DNA from: Cytobacillus luteolus | Lineage (GTDB): Bacteria; Bacillota; Bacilli; Bacillales; Bacillaceae_L | Direction of reading: 5' to 3' | NCBI RefSeq assembly: GCF_017873715.1 | Contig: NZ_JAGGKM010000009.1 | Location: 42,252-106,251 of the forward strand | Length of the DNA stretch: 64,000 nucleotides | Shown here: positions 7,507 to 14,469 of the stretch, piece after piece | Layout: each line of letters begins with the position of its first letter | Numbering within the stretch: the first letter of the stretch is position 1 | The notes under the pieces: model-generated | The model's database searches: none | Seen by the model: the letters and a program-made list of their open reading frames with translations, nothing else | What the model was told of the DNA's origin: nothing | Position numbers and translations under genes: made by a program

Positions 7507-8304
7507 TTGAAGAAGTTACAAATATATATTTACATAATATTGATGCTAGTTATTAGCACTGGATGCTCTAATCTTGAAACAGATAACGAGCAGAAAGATA
7601 AAGATATCCAAGTAGGGCTAACCATCTCAGCTGCAGCCAGTTTAACTGATGCGTTGAACGCAATTAAATCTAAATTTGAAGCAAAGTATCCAGAAATTAA
7701 AATCACATATAACTTTGGGAGCTCAGGTACCTTGCAGCAACAAATCATTCAGGGTGCTCCAGCTGATTTATTTTTTTCGGCAGCCGAGGACAAGTTTTAT
7801 GATTTAGTTGAAAAAGGGTTTATTACACCTGATAGTGGAGTCGATTTAGTCGGGAATTCATTAGTTTTAATAACACCTAAAGAGAACAGCAAGGAAATAA
7901 AAATGTTTGAGGATTTACCATCTCAAGGAGAAACAATTTCGATTGGTACACCTGAGACTGTTCCTGCCGGGAATTATGCTAAAGAAGTGTTAGTGAAATT
8001 AGGAATCTGGAATAGCCTTGAACAAAAAATTGTTTTTGCAAAAGATGTACGACAGGTCTTAACATATGTTGAAACAGGAAATGTAGATGCAGGAATTGTT
8101 TATCATACAGATGCCCTTGCATCAGCTAAAATTGAAATTCAAGAGATAGCTAAGGAAGATACACATTCACCTATCATATATCCTTTAGGTATTTTAAAAG
8201 AGAGTAAAAATCCAAATGAGGCCAAGCTATTCTTCGATTTTATGCAAACAGAAGAAGCTCTATCTATTCTCGAAAGCTACGGATTTGTGGGTCTTTTAAA
8301 ATGA
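7507..8304 (+). CDS. modA: Molybdate ABC transporter substrate-binding lipoprotein ModA
   Basis: Periplasmic-type binding protein of 265 residues anchored as a lipoprotein (signal ending VISTGC). It has the ModA features LTISAAASLTDAL, the central FGSSGTLQQQIIQGAPADLFFSA and the oxyanion-site text GTPETVPAGNYA. TTG start at 7507 with AGGAGG eight bases upstream. It overlaps modB by four bases. Together they import molybdate for molybdenum-cofactor enzymes; a MOSC-domain protein lies elsewhere in the window (37090). No ModC ATPase is adjacent, as with yvgL-yvgM in B. subtilis, so the ATPase must be supplied from another locus. Confidence 0.93.
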   Translation: MKKLQIYIYIILMLVISTGCSNLETDNEQKDKDIQVGLTISAAASLTDALNAIKSKFEAKYPEIKITYNFGSSGTLQQQIIQGAPADLFFSAAEDKFYDLVEKGFITPDSGVDLVGNSLVLITPKENSKEIKMFEDLPSQGETISIGTPETVPAGNYAKEVLVKLGIWNSLEQKIVFAKDVRQVLTYVETGNVDAGIVYHTDALASAKIEIQEIAKEDTHSPIIYPLGILKESKNPNEAKLFFDFMQTEEALSILESYGFVGLLK

Positions 8305-8966
8305 TAAATGACGTAATCTGGAGCCCTGTAAAACTCTCTTTACAAATTGCTTCGTTTTCTTTACTTGTCGTCTTGATTTTAGGTGTACTAATTGCTCGTC
8401 TAATGGCAAATCGAACGTTTAAAGGGAAATCGATAGTTGACACATTGCTGCTTTTACCTTTAGTTTTGCCTCCATCTGTCGTTGGATTCTTATTGATCGT
8501 GATTTTTGGTAAAAACTCATACATTGGTCAATTCATTGAATGGTTGTTTAATCAACCGATTATTTTCACATGGTGGGCTGCTGTTATTGCTGCCATTGTT
8601 GTTTCATTCCCATTGATGTACCAATCCGTTCTAATTGGATTCGAATCCATTGATAAGGACATAGAAGATGCATCTAGAATTGATGGAGCAAGTGAGTGGA
8701 ATGTATTTTTACAGATTACTGTTCCACTGGCATCGAAAGCCATCATTACTGGAGGAATTTTAAGCTTTGCCCGTGCACTAGGCGAATTTGGTGCTACACT
8801 CATGTTTGCTGGGAATATACCTGGGAAAACTCAAACGATTCCCACTGCCATTTATGTTGCAATGGATTCAGGAAACATGGGCCTAGCATGGACCTTAGTT
8901 ATAATCATACTCTCTATTTCATTTCTAATGCTGATTTCGATTAACCTTATAAAAAAACGATATTAA
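8301..8966 (+). CDS. modB: Molybdate ABC transporter permease ModB
   Basis: Inner-membrane permease of 221 residues with five to six helices. The cytoplasmic coupling loop that contacts the ATPase is clear: EDASRIDGASEWNVFLQITVPLA, followed by SFARALGEFGATLMFAGNIPG, the ModB signature. The ATG overlaps the modA stop by four bases (ATGA), so translation is coupled. It is the last gene of the unit and is followed by an intrinsic terminator. The partner ATPase gene modC is absent from the window. Confidence 0.93.
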   Translation: MINDVIWSPVKLSLQIASFSLLVVLILGVLIARLMANRTFKGKSIVDTLLLLPLVLPPSVVGFLLIVIFGKNSYIGQFIEWLFNQPIIFTWWAAVIAAIVVSFPLMYQSVLIGFESIDKDIEDASRIDGASEWNVFLQITVPLASKAIITGGILSFARALGEFGATLMFAGNIPGKTQTIPTAIYVAMDSGNMGLAWTLVIIILSISFLMLISINLIKKRY

Positions 8967-8967
8967 A

Positions 8968-9003
8968 TAAGCATTTCTACATCTGGTAGGGATGCTCTTT
9001 TTC
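8968..9003 (+). terminator. Intrinsic terminator after modAB
   Basis: Stem AGCAT...CTAC with ATCT loop and complementary GTAG...ATGCT, followed by CTTTTTC, just after the modB stop. Confidence 0.75.
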
Positions 9004-9057
9004 AAAAAAAATAACACCCAGAAATTAATCTGAGCGTTACCTTGTGTTTAGAATTTA

Positions 9058-9645
9058 TTATTTTGAAACTCCACCGATTGTTTCTTTTTGCTTTACTAAA
9101 CGAGGAGCAGTTACAAGTAAAAGGACTAAAACAATTGAGCATAAGATGAATGCTCCTAGTGCTGTTCCACCGTTAACAAATAGAGAGTAAATAACTGGAG
9201 ACATATCTTCTGGCGCATAGTCTCCCCAGAAAACAACACCTGCTATAAAGTGCCAGAAATAGCGTGCAACTGTTCCTACTAATACAGCAACAATTACCCA
9301 AAGTGCAATAGCACCCTTATTATTTTCCTTAACTGCTTTTTGGATGGCAGGATATAACAGTCCCGCAAACCCAACAAATGCAAAAGCAATAAAATATTCA
9401 ATCGCAAATTGAAGTGGCGTTAAAAAGTAGGCATCCCCGGTTACTACCTGAAGTAGTCCCCATAGAAAACCAGCTACTAAACTCACTCTGAAGCCCCAAC
9501 GTAATGCTAAAATAAAGATTGGAACCATCGCAACTGAAATGGACATCCATGGTCCTAGTTGAATGGAAGGTAAAAAATCAAGAATTAGTGCAAATGCAGC
9601 GAAGATAGAAGCTTCAATCATTGCTTGCAAGTTCATTTTCTTCAT
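9058..9645 (-). CDS. thiT: ThiT-type thiamine transporter, ECF substrate-binding subunit
   Basis: S-component of 195 residues with six hydrophobic helices, the thiamine-specific subunit that works with the shared EcfA1A2T energising module. The N-terminal MIEASIFAAFALILDFLP carries the alanine motif that docks on EcfT, and GDAYFLTPLQFAIEYFIAF and GTVARYFWHFIAGVVFWGDY are ThiT (YuaJ) hallmarks with the aromatic thiamine-binding residues. Start is the ATG at 9645 because AAGGGGAGA precedes it; an upstream frame extension to 9696 runs through the leader. A TPP riboswitch controls it. Confidence 0.93.
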   Translation of the reverse strand: MKKMNLQAMIEASIFAAFALILDFLPSIQLGPWMSISVAMVPIFILALRWGFRVSLVAGFLWGLLQVVTGDAYFLTPLQFAIEYFIAFAFVGFAGLLYPAIQKAVKENNKGAIALWVIVAVLVGTVARYFWHFIAGVVFWGDYAPEDMSPVIYSLFVNGGTALGAFILCSIVLVLLLVTAPRLVKQKETIGGVSK

Positions 9646-9652
9646 AAAAAAA

Positions 9653-9816
9653 TCTCCCCTTTGTTCATTATTCGTAACCTCAAGGGGAGATTCCATAGGT
9701 ATTACAAAATACCTATGTCTCTATTTCACATTCCTGCGCTAGCATTATCTAACAGGTTCGAAGGGTCAGAACAGAGAAAAACTGTTCACTCTCAGCGTAA
9801 AGCTCCCCTTGTGGTA
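9653..9816 (-). promoter_or_regulatory. TPP riboswitch with competing anti-SD stem
   Basis: The aptamer (about 9722-9816, minus strand) shows CAAGGGGAGC, CTGAGAGT, GACCCTTCGAACCTG and GCTAGCGCAGGAATGTG, the thi-box consensus. Downstream, TCTCCCCTTG (9690-9681) can pair either with CAAGGGGAG at the aptamer's 5' end (9811-9803) or with the SD AAGGGGAGA (9661-9653) of thiT. These pairings exclude each other, which describes a translational OFF switch. A CATAGGTATT/AATACCTATG hairpin lies between. Confidence 0.92.
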
Positions 9817-9946
9817 TACAAGTTATTAAGTTCATAGTTGATTATAACCGAATTATATATTTGTTTAAAGTGTTAAATGTTAATTATTTGATTTAGTTGC
9901 TAAAGGTGAACTGAATTGAATACTCCAACACTGTAAATCTTTCTGA

Positions 9947-10591
9947 CTATAAACCTTTCAGTGCCTTACTCACAGGAGTTTCCCCATTCACCAGATCGAA
10001 CCCCTTATGGTACGTGGTTTCTTCAGAAAGTGACTCCATTACAACCTTTGCAACATCAGCTCGAGTAACAGATCCTCGTTCTAAACTAGGTCCTACAGTC
10101 ACCTTTCCTGTTTCATCTTCATTTAGAAGACCACCTGGCCTTACAATCGTATAGTTCAATCTACTTTGAACAAGTGCTCTGTCTGCGTAGTGCTTCGCAA
10201 CATAATACGGTCGGAGCTTCTCATTCCAGTTATCACGTGTATTCGCCCCAAGCGCACTTACCATCACAAAGCGGTTAACATTCACTTGCTCTGATGCCTC
10301 CACTGTTTTTACCGCACCATCAAGATCAATTAAAAGAGTTTGATCATATCCAGTTTGCCCACCAGATCCAGCTGTAAATACGACCGCATCACAACCTCTA
10401 ATTGCCTCAGCCACTTGTTCGACTCCATCTTCGAGACTAGCTACAACCGTTTCTACACCTTTGGTCTTAAAGAACTCAACCTGTGCATTCTTTCGTACCA
10501 TCGCTCTAACCGTATATGCCTCACTATCCTGCAGGAGGTCTACAAGTAACTTTCCAATTTGTCCATTCGCTCCTACTACACAAACCTTCAT
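9947..10591 (-). CDS. yhfK: YhfK-like NAD(P)-binding SDR protein
   Basis: Atypical short-chain dehydrogenase of 214 residues. It opens with MKVCVVGANGQIGKLLVDLL (GxxGxxG nucleotide loop), has VFTAGSGGQTGYDQTL and RFVMVSALGANTRDNWNE, then YYVAKHYAD with the Tyr-xxx-Lys pair, and YTIVRPGGLLNE. These blocks match B. subtilis YhfK closely. Such NAD(P)H-binding proteins of the NmrA/YwnB type have no firmly known substrate. Monocistronic; SD AAGGAG upstream of the ATG. Confidence 0.88.
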   Translation of the reverse strand: MKVCVVGANGQIGKLLVDLLQDSEAYTVRAMVRKNAQVEFFKTKGVETVVASLEDGVEQVAEAIRGCDAVVFTAGSGGQTGYDQTLLIDLDGAVKTVEASEQVNVNRFVMVSALGANTRDNWNEKLRPYYVAKHYADRALVQSRLNYTIVRPGGLLNEDETGKVTVGPSLERGSVTRADVAKVVMESLSEETTYHKGFDLVNGETPVSKALKGL

Positions 10592-10813
10592 CCAATCAAA
10601 CTCCTTTCTTCTTTTCTACATCTATTATTGCATCTTAAGAAACTCCCTTCAAAGGTTATGCTTTTATCGTGCAAACTATAAGCCATTTCAATAATATGCC
10701 TTCAGATAAAATTCTGAATTTTAAGACTTATCATTTCATAAAACAGATACATCGTCGATATAATAAAAATTAACATTTTCACTATTAATATATTCTTTTA
10801 AGGTGGTGCTCAC

Positions 10814-10927
10814 TTGGAACTCATCGAATATCTATATCCCACTACATGGACAGGAGCAACTGTATTTTTACTTGGTAGTTTACTAACAGTCTACCTACAC
10901 TTGAAAGTATACAAACTTGAAGAATAA
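10814..10927 (+). CDS. Small single-pass membrane protein, 37 residues
   Basis: Starts at TTG 10814 behind AAGGTGGTG and ends at TAA 10927. It encodes a short N-terminal amphipathic part, one hydrophobic helix (TVFLLGSLLTVYL) and a basic/acidic tail HLKVYKLEE. A terminator follows at 10955, so it looks like a complete unit. No family recognised; small membrane peptides of this kind are common and hard to assign. Confidence 0.5.
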   Translation: MELIEYLYPTTWTGATVFLLGSLLTVYLHLKVYKLEE

Positions 10928-10954
10928 TAATTGATTCCCTTTGGAACTTTCCCA

Positions 10955-10991
10955 CAAAAAATACCGGTGCGAACGCGGCCCGGTATTTTTT
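10955..10991. terminator. Bidirectional intrinsic terminator
   Basis: AAAAAATACCGG pairs with CCGGTATTTTTT around a GC-rich loop. It serves the small gene on the left and the convergent acetyltransferase gene, whose stop lies at 10990. Confidence 0.85.
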
Positions 10992-11469
10992 ACAGTTTAA
11001 CCCTCTTCGTTTCTAAATCGTACCATTTTACCCAGCGAACAGTGCCCACTCCGTTTCGTTCATCAATTTTCACTTTAAAATTGTGCTTTCTATAAAAATT
11101 CCTCAAGCCTTCTGGGTTATCTGAAATATCTCCAACAATTTCAATAATCCCTTCTGACAAGCAATACGACTTTAAATATTTTATGAGAATGGATCCAAGA
11201 CCGCGATTGTGCTTATGCCCACGAATATCCCCAATATGTATACACTTGTTGTTATATACCTGTGATTTCGCTTCAAACGTTAATATCGCAGCATCACAAG
11301 AAAACGGGTCACTCCATTGATTCTTTCCTTCTTTTTTATACATTGCAAAAATACAATAGTTATCCCTACTTTTAAACTTGTAAACAATAACTTTATTATT
11401 CGAGTTGTCCAATTCTGTTCCTAAAAAAACTAGATCGTGCTGTTCCAACGTGTTAATTATTTTTTCCAT
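10990..11469 (-). CDS. GNAT-family N-acetyltransferase
   Basis: Protein of about 159 residues. The acetyl-CoA-binding motif A appears as HKHNRGLGSILIKYLKSYC (Gly-Leu-Gly-Ser pyrophosphate loop), followed by NPEGLRNFYRKHNFKV, the alpha-4/beta-7 segment of GNAT proteins. The N-terminal 60 residues are diverged, so the acceptor substrate cannot be guessed. The ATG at 11469 has GAGGTG six bases upstream; a GTG three codons earlier overlaps that SD. It is convergent with the 37-residue membrane protein. Confidence 0.8.
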   Translation of the reverse strand: MEKIINTLEQHDLVFLGTELDNSNNKVIVYKFKSRDNYCIFAMYKKEGKNQWSDPFSCDAAILTFEAKSQVYNNKCIHIGDIRGHKHNRGLGSILIKYLKSYCLSEGIIEIVGDISDNPEGLRNFYRKHNFKVKIDERNGVGTVRWVKWYDLETKRVKL

Positions 11470-11605
11470 AATTATCACCTCATCCTAGTTTATGCTTGTA
11501 TTAGTTGATTAAGAAGAACAAATTAAACAGTTGTTTAGGAAAGATGTCATGATTCTAATCTCCCTCTTAAACTATAGGTAAAATTTACTCTTTTCTACCT
11601 TTAAA

Positions 11606-11618
11606 CGAACATACGTTC
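11606..11618. promoter_or_regulatory. LexA (SOS) box
   Basis: CGAACATACGTTC is an exact match to the Bacillus LexA/DinR consensus. It lies about 100 bases upstream of the small toxin ORF at 11719 and 137 bases upstream of the divergent acetyltransferase gene. Confidence 0.7.
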
Positions 11619-11718
11619 TAAAAGTGATAGAATTTTTTGCTACTTGGTGCTAATATTAAACTAGTATCTATACAAGCAGGTGGGCAGTTCACCATTTCCC
11701 TTGAAGGGAGGTGGTAAG

Positions 11719-11823
11719 ATGACGACGTTCGAGGCAATCACTGTGGCACTTCATTCTAATCTCGTATTGGTAGGTGTATTAACAATTGTGATCATGTTAT
11801 TCGTCGAAAACAAAAAGAAGTAA
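11719..11823 (+). CDS. Holin-like type I toxin, 34 residues
   Basis: Tiny hydrophobic protein: short polar N-terminus MTTFEAITVAL, one membrane helix (LVLVGVLTIVIMLFV) and a basic end ENKKK. This is the pattern of the putative holin-like toxins (Hol_Tox) that resemble TxpA/BsrG-type type I toxins of Bacillus. The SD GGGAGGTGG is very strong and CCTCCCCC right after the stop can pair with it. A transcript terminator at 11920-11950 and an antisense sigma-A promoter just beyond it (11961-11990) complete a type I toxin-antitoxin layout. A LexA box lies upstream. Confidence 0.7.
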   Translation: MTTFEAITVALHSNLVLVGVLTIVIMLFVENKKK

Positions 11824-11919
11824 CCTCCCCCGCCTGACCTAGGTAAAGGGTAGCTACTTCTTCTGAGTAAGTACTTGTTATACTTGGTGGCCGCTCACAT
11901 TGCGGCTGTAGATGCTATT

Positions 11920-11950
11920 GATCAGATGTTCGCAGCATCTGATCTTTTTT
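11920..11950 (+). terminator. Terminator of the toxin mRNA
   Basis: GATCAGATG and CATCTGATC form a 9-bp stem with a short loop, followed by TTTTTT. A second hairpin, GCCGC/GCGGC at about 11889-11905, lies just before it in the 3' untranslated region. Confidence 0.85.
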
Positions 11951-11960
11951 AGTTAGTTCA

Positions 11961-11990
11961 ATTATAAAATAAACTACACTGACGAATCAA
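11961..11990 (-). promoter_or_regulatory. Promoter of a probable antisense antitoxin RNA
   Basis: On the minus strand: -35 TTGATT (11990-11985), 18-bp spacer, -10 TATAAT (11966-11961). Transcription would start near 11954 and run leftward through the 3' end of the toxin mRNA, the usual geometry of Bacillus type I antitoxins such as RatA, SR4 and SR5. No protein lies to the left on this strand until 11469. Confidence 0.6.
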
Positions 11991-12032
11991 GAAGTTGTAC
12001 AGAAAAACAAAATGCCTTTCAGTAGCTATACT

Positions 12033-12080
12033 AAAAACCATCCCCTGCTATGTAAAGTTACAATCAAGGGATGGTTTTTA
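12033..12080 (-). terminator. Intrinsic terminator
   Basis: AAAAACCATCCC pairs with GGGATGGTTTTT around a 25-base loop. It directly follows the small minus-strand gene ending at 12085; T-rich on both strands. Confidence 0.75.
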
Positions 12081-12084
12081 ATAA

Positions 12085-12222
12085 TTAATCTTTTAATTTA
12101 ACCGGTGTAACAACAGCATATAAGTTTTGAGATGAATCTTTTACATTCACTTCTACTACTTTATACCCTGTTCCGTTGTTATCTTTATTTGTAATCACAG
12201 TATTTAGTTGATTTACGTACAT
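12085..12222 (-). CDS. Small hypothetical protein, 45 residues
   Basis: ATG at 12222 with GAAAGGATG upstream, TAA at 12085, terminator immediately after. The product is soluble, with alternating hydrophobic residues typical of a small beta sheet: TGYKVVEVNVKDSSQNLYAV is its core. No cysteines, no membrane helix. I do not recognise a family. SD, coding pattern and terminator together make it a credible gene. Confidence 0.6.
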   Translation of the reverse strand: MYVNQLNTVITNKDNNGTGYKVVEVNVKDSSQNLYAVVTPVKLKD

Positions 12223-12324
12223 CTTATAATCATCCTTTCAATATTACTCACACAAGAACTACTATATTCAGGAGATTATAAAATGTGACTACTTTTTTGT
12301 GAAATTTTCTTGAAGTCGGTCTTT

Positions 12325-12822
12325 TTATTTAACAAGCACCATTAGTTCCTCATCATAATATTGATCTTCAATTTTTAATGCTCGTTTATCGACTCCATAT
12401 GTTTTAAAACCAAGTGATAAGTATAACCTTTTAGCTGGCTCGTTACTTGCATTAACCGTTAGGTATATTTGTTCAATCTCATCCAATTTCTGTGCCTCTT
12501 CAATTGCGGCAACCATTAGTTGCTTTCCTACCCCAAGTTTGCGGTGGTCTGGGTTGACATACATTGCAAAAATAGTTGCTCGATGCTTTATTTTATGTCT
12601 CGTCTCCAATACTAACGAAACAACTCCAACTAAAGTATTGTCTATAAATGCTCCGAAAGTGAAAGAAGTTCCTTCATCTAGGCGGCTTGCAGTTCTTTCG
12701 AGTGGATACTCCACTTCTTCTTCATAGCTCGAAGAAAAAGCCTCGGGATTTCCTTGTAGTGCATGTAACCTTATTTTTCTATAAGCTTCTGCATCGCTGG
12801 AGTTCAGTATTCTAATTTCCAT
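12325..12822 (-). CDS. GNAT-family N-acetyltransferase
   Basis: Protein of 165 residues with a full GNAT fold. MEIRILNSSDAEAYRKIRLHAL opens the domain; FAMYVNPDHRKLGVGKQLM is motif A with the acetyl-CoA pyrophosphate loop; IYLTVNASNEPAKRLYLSLG followed by FKTYG is motif B. The region around GNPEAFSSSYEEE is common in the RimI/YdaF-related group acting on small molecules or proteins. Substrate not predictable. Monocistronic, SD AGGAGAG upstream. Confidence 0.88.
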   Translation of the reverse strand: MEIRILNSSDAEAYRKIRLHALQGNPEAFSSSYEEEVEYPLERTASRLDEGTSFTFGAFIDNTLVGVVSLVLETRHKIKHRATIFAMYVNPDHRKLGVGKQLMVAAIEEAQKLDEIEQIYLTVNASNEPAKRLYLSLGFKTYGVDKRALKIEDQYYDEELMVLVK

Positions 12823-12881
12823 ACAGTTTCTCTCCTTTTATAAAAAAAGAGCTACACTAGGCAACTCCTAACAAATAAGTA

Positions 12882-13199
12882 CTATAATACATTGTACTCA
12901 CTGTTTTTGAACGTATTCGATTCTTGTCTGACAATAATTCCGATTAAGACAACTCGTATATAAGAAGAGATGTCACCTTTCCTATGTACAATATTCGAAA
13001 GAGCATTTAACACTTCAGTCTTTTCTGAATAAGTAAGATTTGTATCAATTGCTTGAATAATTTTGTATCGGTTATAAAGATAAATCTTTTTCCCAAGCTT
13101 GACCCTTATATGCAGTTCAGGAAGATCACATAATTTTTCTATTGTGCCCCATGCTGCCTCAGAAGTAGTTCTGTTAGTAGAAGTCGTATGTAAACTCAT
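12882..13199 (-). CDS. Unknown 105-residue protein under a c-di-GMP riboswitch
   Basis: Soluble, basic protein without signal peptide or clear transmembrane helix; the core VKLGKKIYLYNRYKIIQAID and the helical SEKTEVLNALSNIVHRKGDI suggest a compact alpha/beta fold. I do not recognise the family. AAGGAGGA precedes the ATG at 13199, and the SD directly abuts the 3' end of a c-di-GMP-I aptamer, so its synthesis should follow c-di-GMP levels. Genes under this riboswitch class usually concern motility, adhesion or surface structures; nothing in the sequence yet links this protein to one of them. Confidence 0.7.
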   Translation of the reverse strand: MSLHTTSTNRTTSEAAWGTIEKLCDLPELHIRVKLGKKIYLYNRYKIIQAIDTNLTYSEKTEVLNALSNIVHRKGDISSYIRVVLIGIIVRQESNTFKNSEYNVL

Positions 13200-13213
13200 G
13201 ATGAATAGTTCCT

Positions 13214-13299
13214 CCTTGATAACTTGGCAATCATAGTGTTTTCCTCACGTTAGACCCATAGCTTTGCGTCCTTACCTTTCGATAAGTTTGCCTTTTAAC
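13214..13299 (-). promoter_or_regulatory. c-di-GMP-I (GEMM) riboswitch
   Basis: Minus strand shows AAAAGGCAAAC, a CTTATC-GAAA-GGTAAG hairpin with the GNRA tetraloop, then GGACGCAAAGC, TATGGGTCTAA and finally GATTGCCAAG. These are the conserved blocks of class I c-di-GMP aptamers, including the GGCAA/TTGCC P1 stem and the ACGCAAAGC ligand-pocket strand. No terminator is seen before the gene and the SD follows within a few bases, so translational control is likely. Confidence 0.88.
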
Positions 13300-13387
13300 T
13301 AGAATCAAAATTCCCTTACTAATAGCGTACTATAAACTGGACAATCTTTCATCAACTAATTTCAGTAAAAAGTAGTCTGTGAAAATA

Positions 13388-13416
13388 GAAAAAGAGTGGA
13401 ATCTCCCCCACTCTTC
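13388..13416 (-). terminator. Intrinsic terminator after the alpha/beta hydrolase
   Basis: GAGTGG and CCACTC stem with a GC-rich loop, followed on the minus strand by TTTTTC, directly after the hydrolase stop. Confidence 0.75.
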
Positions 13417-13419
13417 TAA

Positions 13420-14220
13420 CTAAACAGCCTCAGTTTTTTTATCTTCATTAAAGTTAGTTAAAAAGTTTATCGCAATTTCATTAAATTTATCAGGTTGGTC
13501 GACATTACAAACATGTCCACTGTCTTCAATAATTTCGAGTTTTGCATTTGGACTTTTCTTAACTGTTTCTTCCACTGGAAGTAAGAACATATAATCTTCT
13601 TTCCCCATGATATAAAGGGTCGGAGTTGTAATTTTATTTTCCTCAAAATGAACCAATAAAGGAGCAACATCCGTTGTAAGTTTGAACCACTTAATAAATT
13701 CTTTTTGACATAACTTTTTTGCCTGATTAACGAATAGCAATCTAGATTCTACATGTCTTTTTTTAGGCATCAGACACCACGCAAAAAATTTATATAACCA
13801 CATATATGGTATTAGCTTTTTCCCTAAGTTACCTAATGTAATAAGCGTTTTAACACGAGTGTTTAAGCGAATCACCGCTCCACCTAATACCATCGATTTT
13901 ATCTTCGTAGGATCAATCTCTGCAATATTACGAATTAATATTGTTCCAAGTGAGATTCCAATAAAGTGGGCTGATTTAATTTGCAAATGATTAATGACTT
14001 CTAAAATATCTAGGCTCACATCTTTAAAAGAGTAGTTTTTACCGAGCATCTTTTGGTCCTTAGACTTCCCATGTCCTCTAAGGTCAATTAACAGGATATT
14101 AAAATGTTTTTTAAATTCTCTCAACTGTTTATACCAAATGGACGAACTTCCACCAGCTCCATGGATAAATACAACCCAGTCCTGTTTCGTACTTAGTTCA
14201 TATGTTTTATAATAAAGCAT
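13420..14220 (-). CDS. Alpha/beta-hydrolase under a Mn2+ riboswitch
   Basis: Cytosolic hydrolase of 266 residues with the oxyanion-hole motif VVFIHGAGGSSSIW, the nucleophile elbow GISLG (Ser90), the acid in MGKEDYMF (Asp209) and the histidine in DSGHVCN (His236); the triad is complete. The segment LLIDLRGHGKS is typical of small esterases and C-C hydrolases. Substrate unknown. SD CAGGAGGA precedes the ATG. A yybP-ykoY riboswitch and its terminator lie immediately upstream, so expression should need Mn2+; that is unusual for this enzyme class. Confidence 0.88.
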   Translation of the reverse strand: MLYYKTYELSTKQDWVVFIHGAGGSSSIWYKQLREFKKHFNILLIDLRGHGKSKDQKMLGKNYSFKDVSLDILEVINHLQIKSAHFIGISLGTILIRNIAEIDPTKIKSMVLGGAVIRLNTRVKTLITLGNLGKKLIPYMWLYKFFAWCLMPKKRHVESRLLFVNQAKKLCQKEFIKWFKLTTDVAPLLVHFEENKITTPTLYIMGKEDYMFLLPVEETVKKSPNAKLEIIEDSGHVCNVDQPDKFNEIAINFLTNFNEDKKTEAV

Positions 14221-14268
14221 CTTGTCCTCCTGAATGCACTAGTTGATAAGAAAGTAATTATTCATTAT

Positions 14269-14385
14269 AAAAAGACCTTATCAATACATGATTGATAAAG
14301 GTCTCGCTAACAATTAATTTTGCCAACAAGGCCGGGAGGTATACTCCGTAATGACGATCCTTGCCGTAAAAGCTACTCCCCTTTA
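14269..14385 (-). promoter_or_regulatory. yybP-ykoY Mn2+ riboswitch with terminator
   Basis: On the minus strand: AAAGGGGAGTAGC, GTCATTACGG, CCCGGCCTTGTTGGCA and GCGAGACCTTT, the conserved core of the yybP-ykoY class. P1 is AAAGG/CCTTT. The same CCTTT belongs to the terminator stem GACCTTTATCAA / TTGATAAGGTC (14269-14303) followed by TTTTTAT, so Mn2+ binding should block termination (ON switch). The next gene downstream is the alpha/beta hydrolase. Confidence 0.9.
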
Positions 14386-14469
14386 GGAGGTCCCTATTCA
14401 CTTAAATACAGAATACTATAAAATGAGATTTTTTGCATTATTAAATAACAGGAAATTAGTAAGAGAACC

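Noticed and set aside
9646..9696. N-terminal extension of ThiT
   Set aside because: The extra codons run through the anti-SD stem of the riboswitch; the internal ATG at 9645 has the SD and matches homologous starts.
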